Shown piece by piece: positions 56,480-64,000 of a DNA stretch of 64,000 bases. Position 1 is the first letter of the stretch. Every line of letters begins with the position of its first letter. The stretch lies in NCBI GenBank assembly GCA_003339415.1, contig PDHQ01000081.1, positions 1 through 64,000 of the forward strand. Direction: 5' to 3'. Below the pieces are notes generated by a model. The model had not been told where the DNA came from and ran no database searches. It worked only from the letters and a program-made list of their open reading frames with translations. A program made the position numbers and the translations under genes. Source of the DNA: Ophiocordyceps camponoti-saundersi (nom. inval.). Lineage: Eukaryota; Ascomycota; Sordariomycetes; Hypocreales; Ophiocordycipitaceae.

Positions 56480-58006
56480 TTCAGTGCACTCCTTTGTCTG
56501 CCTAGTGGCAAATTGGCCGGCTGGACGATTGGACTTGGCATCACCACCAGCTTGTGCATTTTTACTTGGAATTGTTTTCTTCCCAACCGGTATATTGTTC
56601 TTGGGTTTCGCAGTAGAAAGACGACTGTTGTCGGCCCTACATATATCTATCATTCAACTCGATACTACTTTCATTGCAAGCACACCAAAGCCACTCGCAA
56701 GCTCTATGTCCCGGGCATTCTCTACATCTGTTTTCCCATGGATAACCTGGCCTGTTAGCAACGCTGCCGTTTCCAGCATGCCAGTATATATGTACATAGA
56801 CCTCGAATAATCGACGGACGGGAAATAATAATACTCGATGATTTTATACATATGTAATCCGTATGTAGTTCGTCTTCGTCGTTTGATAAGTGCATCGTCA
56901 GCAGTGGGAATGTTCGCTGATGAACGGCGATGGCTGATCGGGTTCGTCGTCGACCCTCTTCCCGCCCCGCTAGAGAGTGGAGCTAGTTTCAGATGAGGAT
57001 TAGCGGCGGCTGAGTTCTTGTAATCCGTTAATTATCTAACCCCGCAATTCAGAGGCCGCCCAGTAGAGGGGAAGAGAGAGGATGAGGATAGGGGTAAGAA
57101 GGAGGGGGAAGAGAGAAGAATAGTGGTTTGACGGATGATGGTTGAATAATGCATACATGGGTATCTAGGTACGGATATAGAGATGCATGCGAGTATAGAC
57201 CTAAAAATACTGGAGGTGGACGAGAAGATGTAACAAGGCGCGAGGAATGCGTCTCTCAAAAGCCAACGGCTGTTAGTGTACGGATAATCGCGTACCGATA
57301 TCCACAAAGTGCCCTTGCCCCCACGTCTCCACATTCCGCATGCCGAGCCCTATCCGGCAAGGCGGCTAGATTCCCCGTCATGCTTGAAAAGGCTAGCGTA
57401 TCCCTGAATCCCGATTTAGCACACGAAGAGCGATATCGATAGAAGCTTCATCTTCTTCGCAGCTTCGGTGAATGGATTGGACGCAGCTCGTATTTGCATT
57501 CATGCATATCTGTACTCCGTACATATATACGGGTTCTCGGCCTATAAATAGTAAGCACCGTCGATATCTACGGTTACATGCCCAAGGCCATATGTAAAGC
57601 CTTGCTAATCATCTCGTCTCGTACGTTACGTATGTGACAGGTCGCTGTTTGCAAGCGGGAGCAACTCTTAATACGCTAATAAGCCTAACTGTGGCTATGT
57701 CCGTAGCTACCTATGCAGGGATCCTGCAGAATACATCGTCTTATCATTCCCTCATTCTGAGCACTGTGCCACACAGTGTGTGTGTGTGTGCGCGGACCTG
57801 GGAAGCCTGGTCACGTGTCGTCTACCCCCTCAACACCGAGCAACGCAGCGTGTATCCGTACGGGCGTAAGCCTCCATCACTCCTCGGACCTCTAGTCTCC
57901 GGCGCCTCCGTGTCTTCCGATCGATGCGGCGACGACGTGCCCTTCATCCGTACCGGCGCTTACGTCTGAGAAGCTCGGCGTCGGGCCGACAACCCAGCCT
58001 CCCGTC
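56480..58006. other. Intergenic region upstream of BCK1
   Basis: About 1.5 kb with no supported gene; short frames lack motifs. GTCACGTG lies at 57810-57817, 190 bp before the BCK1 start, next to a short TG run (about 57777-57790). The long upstream region may reflect an extended promoter or leader. Confidence 0.5.
57810..57817. promoter_or_regulatory. GTCACGTG E-box upstream of BCK1
   Basis: Perfect octamer, in the context GGTCACGTGT, 190 bp upstream of the start codon. It is the fourth gene-proximal occurrence in the window. Binding by a Cbf1/bHLH-type factor is inferred. Confidence 0.35.
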
Positions 58007-61000
58007 ATGTATCAGGGCGGCCAGAGACACGTCTCGGGCGGCGATGCCATGCGCCCTTTTCAACTCCCCCCCCCTCCGCCGCCCATCTCTCCTCCCATGA
58101 CGGGAGGACCGCCCTTGAACAACATCATGAGCATCCCGCCGCCCCCGCCCCCGCTGAGATACCCGCCCGCCGCTCCCTCCGCCATCCTTCCGCCGCCACC
58201 CGGGCCTCCTCCGGGTATCCCGCATGGTCAGCAGTCCCAGCCGTGGCACGGAAACTATGGCCGCATGTACGATGGTCGCCCTGCCATGCTCGTCAACTCG
58301 GGCCAGCATCAGCCCTACAACCCTCAGATGCACTTCAAGAGGCCTGCCGGCCACACCATCAGCAACCCTCCGCCCCCGCCTCGGCCCAGCGATGTCATGG
58401 GCGCCACCTATATTCCCAACGGCGAAACCTACGGCGAAGGCGTTGGAATCCCCGGCTTCGCGGTTGAGAATACCCTCGGATCCTGGCTACCCCATGCCGG
58501 CAGCGATACCAACGCCGCGGCGCCCATAGACGACCGCCTCACCGGCGCGAACCATCACTCGCGCGGCCAATCCAACGCGTCGAGCGCCGTTGCCGGCAGC
58601 ACGATACCCCCCGAAGTCGCCTCTCAATGGCCCCTCGACACCGTTCTGATCTGGCTGGCCCAGAATCAATTTTCCAAGGATTGGCAGGAGACCTTCAAGG
58701 GGCTCAATCTTCATGGCGCCCAGTTCCTCGAGCTGGGTAGCCTTCATGGCGGCCGCGGAAACTTTGGCATGATGCACCAAAGAGTATACCCGCGTCTGGC
58801 GCAGGAGTGTGCCAACAGCCGCAACGGTTGGGACCAACCTCGCGAACGGGAGGAAGGGAAACGTATGAGGCGTTTGATCCGAAGCATCGTTACCGGCAAG
58901 CCCGTCGATCCCTCCAAAATGACCACCTCCCACGGTCGAAAGGAGTCGTTTACTACCGGCCACGGAAATAGCCTGCCCAGTGCTGGCACCGATCCGACAG
59001 ATTCTCCCAACGTGAGTCGCGGTCTCCCCCCCTTGCATAGTGTGCGCGCGCGCGCAATCTCGAGTGCTGATGCGACCCTGTAGACCGAGATTGGCTACTC
59101 TGCCCGATACTTTAGCCAGTCGAGGTCCACGACGCTGCCCAATCCCAGCAGTAGTTCCTTGAGCTCCGACTCGAACCACCGCCTGGCCTTGAAACACATC
59201 GATGGGGAGCCTGGCAGACGGCTCAGCCCCATTGCCAACGAACTTGCCGATAATAGCCCCTTTTGGGGGATGCCGGTCCAAACCGATAGCCCAACCGACA
59301 GCCCCGGGCCGCAGCCAACCCTTTTCCCGTCCGTCTCGGTGCCGGTTCCGTCGGGCTCGACCCCACCCGGCTCTACGAGGCTCGGACATCTTTCTCGCAA
59401 TAGTACCGACTCGCTATCATCCAACGCGGCCACGTATTACGGGTCCGGCGTTCCGGCTGACGCCGCCTCCATACTGGCTCGAAGTCTGGCAGAGGGTTCC
59501 GCTGGCGGAAGACACGCGTCCAACAACTCTTCAATCGATGCAGCCGACAGGTCATCCGGTCTTGAGGGCTCTGGCTCCGTCAAAGACTCCAAAAGCTTCC
59601 GCGGATTGTTCTCACGCATGAGGAGACCGAAAGAAGACGGGTCGTTCCCGTCTCCCGACGATTACGACTCGCCCGAGTCGTTTGTGAAGGGTCATAAACC
59701 GGCATCACTGAGTTATCGTAACGGAGGCGACGGCCATCTGTTCGCTTCCAAGTCGAGTTTCAGCGGCCTCGAAAGTGACGAGTTCTTGAATGGCAAGCGA
59801 GGCAACGTCGCCAAGACGTACATCCTGGCCACGACGGACCATTGGAATTATCGCATGTGTGACATAACTGCGGCGAAATCGGCTGCCGATATTCGCTCGA
59901 CTATCTGCGCTAGCCTGGGGCTGGCCGAGGTCGAGTCGGCCTCGATTTATGCGACGGAGCTTGGTCAAGTCAGTCATACCGAGCCCCTGAACGACCAACA
60001 GATCCTCGCCAGCAAGCGGCTCAGGCCAGACGGTCCCGGGACCTTCAAGTTCTTCGTGGGTCCTGCGAAGAGTAAGCTGGAAAACCGCGTAGTGCCCGCG
60101 TCCCTGTCTCCCGGCTACCTACCTCCGGGTATGGATGAAGAGGCGTACGCGCGCCTCAACGGTCGGCGGCGATCGAGCTCCTCGCCACCGACGTCAAGAT
60201 CTAACACCTTACTGGGCGACAAGCTAGACGAGCAAGCGCAGGCGCGGGCGAGCGAGTACAGAGCCGAAATTGAGCGGAAGCAGCGTGAGTACCTCGCCAA
60301 GAGGCAGCAGGCGAAGAGCAGAGATGGTCCCGCGTCGGCCGAGACATCGGGTGTCTACGGCATCGTCGGCCGTAACGTGGACTTTGACCAGCCCAGAAAC
60401 TCACCCTTCGAGGATAAGAAGTCGGACCAGCTTTTCCCCCAGCGGATGCCGCCAGCGCCGCCCAGCGACCCGTCGGCTACCCTGATCAAGGCCAACTCGC
60501 TGAGTAGGAAGCCCGGGTCCAGCTTACCAGCATCATCATCCGGCATGAGCATGAGCGGCGGCTTCGGTTCGCCCAGACGGGGCCTCTCGAGTGCGGAAGG
60601 CGAAGGCTCGGACGGCGGCTCGAGGGTCAAGTTCGCGACGCAATCTCCCAGCTCGGGCGGCCACATCGGTACCCTGCTCGCAGGCATCGGCAGAAACATG
60701 GGCGCCATCGGGCAGTCCTCGGTGCACGCGGGCTCTTCCCCCATGACGTCTCCGGTTTCCCATTCCAACAACAATGGCGGCGGGCAGCAGTCAGGTAAGA
60801 AAGCACTGCCCAGCGTCGACGGAAGGGACAAGGACAGCACCAGCACCAGCACCAGCCCCAAGTCCGCAGGCACGCCGGGAGGCGTGACGCGCGGTCGAAA
60901 CATGTCATTCACGGTGCCAGATTACTCTCCCGGGGGAACACCGTTGCAGCCCGCTCAGAACCACATGTCATCAGACAGTGCTAAGAGGCTGCAAACAGGG

Positions 61001-63004
61001 CACCACCGTCCGTCGACGCCCGACGACGTGAGCCCGAGCTCGAGACAGCGTGCCAGGCCGAGCAATAGCCGGTCGGCCTCTCGTCGCAAGTCTCACGGGC
61101 CCGACCTCGACTTCGAGGAGTCCGACGTCAGCTTCTCTAAGGTGAGGCAGCAGACGCTGATCGACGGCGACGGCGACGGCGACGGCGGCGATGACAGCGA
61201 CGACGATTCGGACGACGGCCTTTTCGCCATCCCGCTTGCCGGCAGAAGCAAGGTGACCGGAGGACGGCCGAGCCTGAAGGTGGTTCCTCCTCGGAAGATT
61301 GTCACTATTCAGTCGCCACAGGAGATGATCAGCGCCGGGAGCAACGACGGCAATGGCAGCGCTAGGACCGGTGCCAGCTCCCGAAGGACACCGGGAACGC
61401 CCGGTTCCGAAGGGTGGGATTCGGAGGACAAGGACGGCAAGATCAACAGGCGCAAGTCGTTTATCGAAAAGGACGTCTGGGCCAACCGTCCCCCGACCGA
61501 CGACCTTCTCAACAACCTCGACGACTTCTTCCCCAACTTGGACCTTGACCAACCCGTGCTCGAGGACGGGGGCGAGATGATGACCCCCTCGCCCATCACG
61601 GAGACGGAAGAGACGGAGCAGACGAGCGCGAAGCAAGCGGTGGCAGCGGTGGCGGCAGCGGCAGCGGCGGCAACCTCGCGACAGCCGTCCATGTACGGCG
61701 ACGGCGACACGCTCGGCTCGGACGAGTCGACGCTCAAGGCATCGGAGCAGCAGAGGATGAGCGCCCAGGCAGTCGCTCTCAGGGGCCTGAGAAGATCTGG
61801 AGGGCTGGGACGGATGAAGTCGATCCGTGAGGTGGCCCGGGGCGCGCACGAAGCCAACAAGCGACTCACGAGCGCTTCGCAGACGGTGGGCAGCAAGTCG
61901 AGTACCAACATCATGCGTCGCAAGAGCACGAAGATGTTCAACGCAAACATTGTGCAGATCCGGCCGGACCAGCGCGGCAGCATGGTGTTGCCGCAGATAC
62001 CCCAGGACACGCTCCCCAAGCGACAGACGACGTTCCGCTGGTTCAAGGGTCAGCTCATCGGCAAGGGCACGTACGGGCGCGTGTACCTGGGCATGAACGC
62101 GACGACGGGCGAGTTCCTGGCGGTCAAGGAGGTCGAGGTCAACGCCAAGGCGGCGGCGGGCGACCGCAGCAAGATGAGGGAGCTGGTGACGGCGCTGGAC
62201 CAGGAAATCGACACGATGCAACACCTGGACCACGTCAACATCGTGCAGTACCTCGGCTGCGAGCGCAAGGAGGCGAGCATCAGCATCTTCCTGGAGTACA
62301 TTTCGGGCGGCAGCATCGGGTCCTGCCTGCGCAAGCACGGCAAGTTTGAGGAGTCGGTGGTGTCCTCGTTGACGCGTCAGACGCTGTCCGGGCTGGCCTA
62401 CCTGCACCGCGAGGGCATCCTGCACCGAGACCTCAAGGCGGACAACATCCTCCTCGACCTGGACGGGACGTGCAAGATCAGCGACTTTGGCATCAGCAAG
62501 AAGACGGACAACATCTACGGCAACGACAAGACCAACTCGATGCAGGGGTCCGTCTTCTGGATGGCGCCCGAGGTGGTCAGGTCTCAGGGCGAAGGGTACA
62601 GCGCCAAAGTGGACATTTGGAGCCTGGGATGCGTCGTGCTGGAGATGTTTGCGGGGAGGAGACCGTGGAGCAAGGACGAGGCTGTCGGGGCGATTTACAA
62701 GATTGCCAACGGGGAGATTCCGCCTATACCGGAGGATATACAGGAGACGATTGGGCCTCTGGCGGTGGCTTTTATGATGGATTGCTTCCAAGTGTGAGTT
62801 TCCTTATTTCCTACGGATTTCACCAGGTGATGATGTTGTTGTTATATGGTTTCTTGGCTAATTCTCACTTGCTATAGGAACCCGTTTGACCGGCCGACTG
62901 CGGACGTGTTGCTCTCGCAGCATCCGTTTTGCGACTTGGATCCGAACTACAACTTCTTCGATACGGAGTTGTACACGAAGATTAAGGAGACGTACAAGGA
63001 TTGA
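58007..63004 (+). CDS. BCK1: MAP kinase kinase kinase of the cell wall integrity pathway (Bck1 type)
   Basis: Three exons, 58007-59011, 59084-62793 and 62878-63004, give 1613 residues. The N-terminus is Pro-rich. A SAM domain lies at about 208-268 (WPLDTVLIWLAQNQFSKDW), and a Ras-association-like domain at about 578-661 (TYILATTDHWNYRMCDI). A long disordered Ser/Gly/Asp-rich region follows, with poly-Ala and Asp stretches. The kinase domain (about 1320-1600) has GKGTYGRVYLG, AVKEVEV with the ATP lysine (about K1350), HRDLKADN (about D1451), SDFGISK (about D1469) and WMAPEV. Exon 3 supplies the last lobe (NPFDRPTADVLL). Bck1 is activated by protein kinase C and phosphorylates the Mkk1/2-type kinases that activate Slt2/Mps1. 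Domain order, including SAM, matches filamentous-fungal Bck1/Mck1. Confidence 0.95.
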
Positions 63005-64000
63005 TGCTGTATGTATAACCATATATAGATACGTGTGATGATTGATGTCGGAGTGGGAGTGGAAAGAGGGGCTTGGTGAAGATGGGGAGATGAGAGGCGT
63101 TGGTTTTATGCATGATGGAAGAGGTGGGAGAGATGAGAGGAAAGGGAGGAGATTTCCTGCTTGGAGTATGAAAGGCTTCAATTGCAAATATGCATGGCGG
63201 TTTGGTGGTTTGGCCTGGAGTATGAGAGGTAATTTATCATCACCTACCTCCTCCATCAGGGCATACATATGGATGGATATAAGTATGAGTACGGAGTATG
63301 CGTAGAACATGGGCAATTACCGGAGCGGATGAGTGGATTTCCATGGCATAAAGGACTTGAAGATGCTGAAAGAGAAAGAAGAGTATCAATTTATGCCCCA
63401 AGTCCGTGCCAACACTTCATTCCAATGCTGTGATGTACGGATAGGAAGAGGGCAGGGTGAGGAATCCTTTACATGCACAACGTGTCAGGGGCAAGGGGCA
63501 TTGGAAGTATGTAGTACAAAGTCCTGCCCGTCCCTCGCGCATTGAGGCATCAAGAGACGGGGGGAGGGATCCATACCACGGAGCATAGGCAAATGTACAA
63601 CATACCATGTATCACGTACGATTTGACTGATCACTCGGCTGTGCCCGAGAGTATATTGTGTTTCCGAGCGTGTTTCATTGGGGGGAAGGAGAGTTTTGGG
63701 TTGAGGTATTAACGAGTCTTGATCGATATATTGAGCCAAGCTTTGGTATTCATCCTGACGTCAGAGCTGCTTTTGCCGGAGAGTTGAGCTTTGCGTCTGT
63801 AATTGTGTCGTTGTAGGTTCAATTGCTTGGCCAGCAGTAGATATTAGGGGGGGGGCAGAGAGAGAGAGAGGGTCTACACACCCCTCTCGGGTGGAAATTA
63901 CCTGCCCGACTGCCTGAAGCCTACCTAGCTAAGCTACGGACGTACAGTACCTAGGTAGGCATCGTCGACGGTTAAGTTTGCTACTAGCTAGGGGGCGCTA
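63005..64000. other. Right-end intergenic stretch
   Basis: No gene is supported. Purine-rich sequence at 63050-63150 lies in the likely BCK1 3' UTR. A G run and GAGAGAG at about 63847-63870 and TACCTAGGTAGG-type words near 63930-63960 are simple repeats. The next gene must lie beyond the window. Confidence 0.5.

Noticed and set aside
56412..56810. 132-codon frame overlapping the end of the CHAT gene
   Set aside because: Overlaps a well-supported coding end in another frame; hydrophobic by composition.
60971..62791. 606-codon minus-strand frame opposite BCK1
   Set aside because: Antisense shadow of the kinase exon; no domain, extreme Arg/His/Leu content.
1..64000. CRISPR arrays, bacterial operons, ribosome binding sites or a secondary-metabolite cluster
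   Set aside because: The window is clearly nuclear fungal DNA; repeats are LTRs, minisatellites or coding repeats, and no polyketide or peptide synthetase genes are present.

Overview
The window is nuclear DNA of a filamentous ascomycete, most likely a sordariomycete and perhaps Hypocreales. That placement rests on gene content and style, not on a search. The supporting signs are genes split by short introns of about 50-100 nt (GT...AG, with CTAAC/CTGAC-type branch sites in several), closely packed housekeeping genes on both strands, GC-rich coding sequence, and islands of TA-rich DNA with the signature of repeat-induced point mutation (RIP).

Layout. 1-1880: a RIP-like TA-rich relic, a run of 51 C and a pyrimidine-rich block, with no gene. 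1881-24423: a DUF4470 protein, chaperonin subunit CCT6, the ribosome-assembly chaperone TSR4, eIF3 subunit K, DNA ligase I, a secreted acidic repeat protein, the AP-1 beta adaptin, a BolA (Bol2/Fra2) protein, a NIF3 protein, the GARP subunit VPS51 and an intron-bearing tRNA-like gene. 24424-26350: gene-poor, with a decayed reading frame. 26351-32435: a helix-hairpin-helix protein, RMI1 and the very long TPR protein SKI3. 34222-43172: a 12-exon sugar-porter-like MFS transporter, a GH5_12 steryl-glucosidase-like enzyme, a secreted conserved fungal protein and an unknown protein. 43911-52621: a complete 8.7-kb Gypsy-type LTR retrotransposon with 132-bp LTRs, a perfect CTCAC target-site duplication and heavy RIP. 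53307-56479: a TPR/CHAT protease-like protein. 58007-63004: the BCK1-type MAPKKK of the cell wall integrity pathway.

How the genes relate. Most are unlinked housekeeping functions: protein folding, ribosome assembly, translation initiation, DNA ligation and recombination, vesicle traffic, RNA decay and signalling. Neighbours are often convergent with close stops (NIF3/VPS51 24 bp, GH5/secreted protein 110 bp, RMI1/SKI3 130 bp) or divergent from short shared promoters (EIF3K/LIG1, BOL2/NIF3). An E-box core GTCACGTG lies upstream of LIG1/EIF3K, VPS51, SKI3 and BCK1, and also in both LTRs.

Most unusual content: (1) the retroelement, which has a third long reading frame of about 1.7 kb between pol and the 3' LTR, a Gly/Arg-rich gag tail with no visible zinc knuckle, a RIP-type change in the reverse transcriptase active site, and a mutation spectrum that appears to spare GCA and CAC contexts; (2) the CHAT protein next to it, a candidate allorecognition or cell-death protease; (3) the secreted protein built of 64-residue acidic repeats ending in five 11-residue tryptophan repeats. 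All exon boundaries and counts were worked out by eye.
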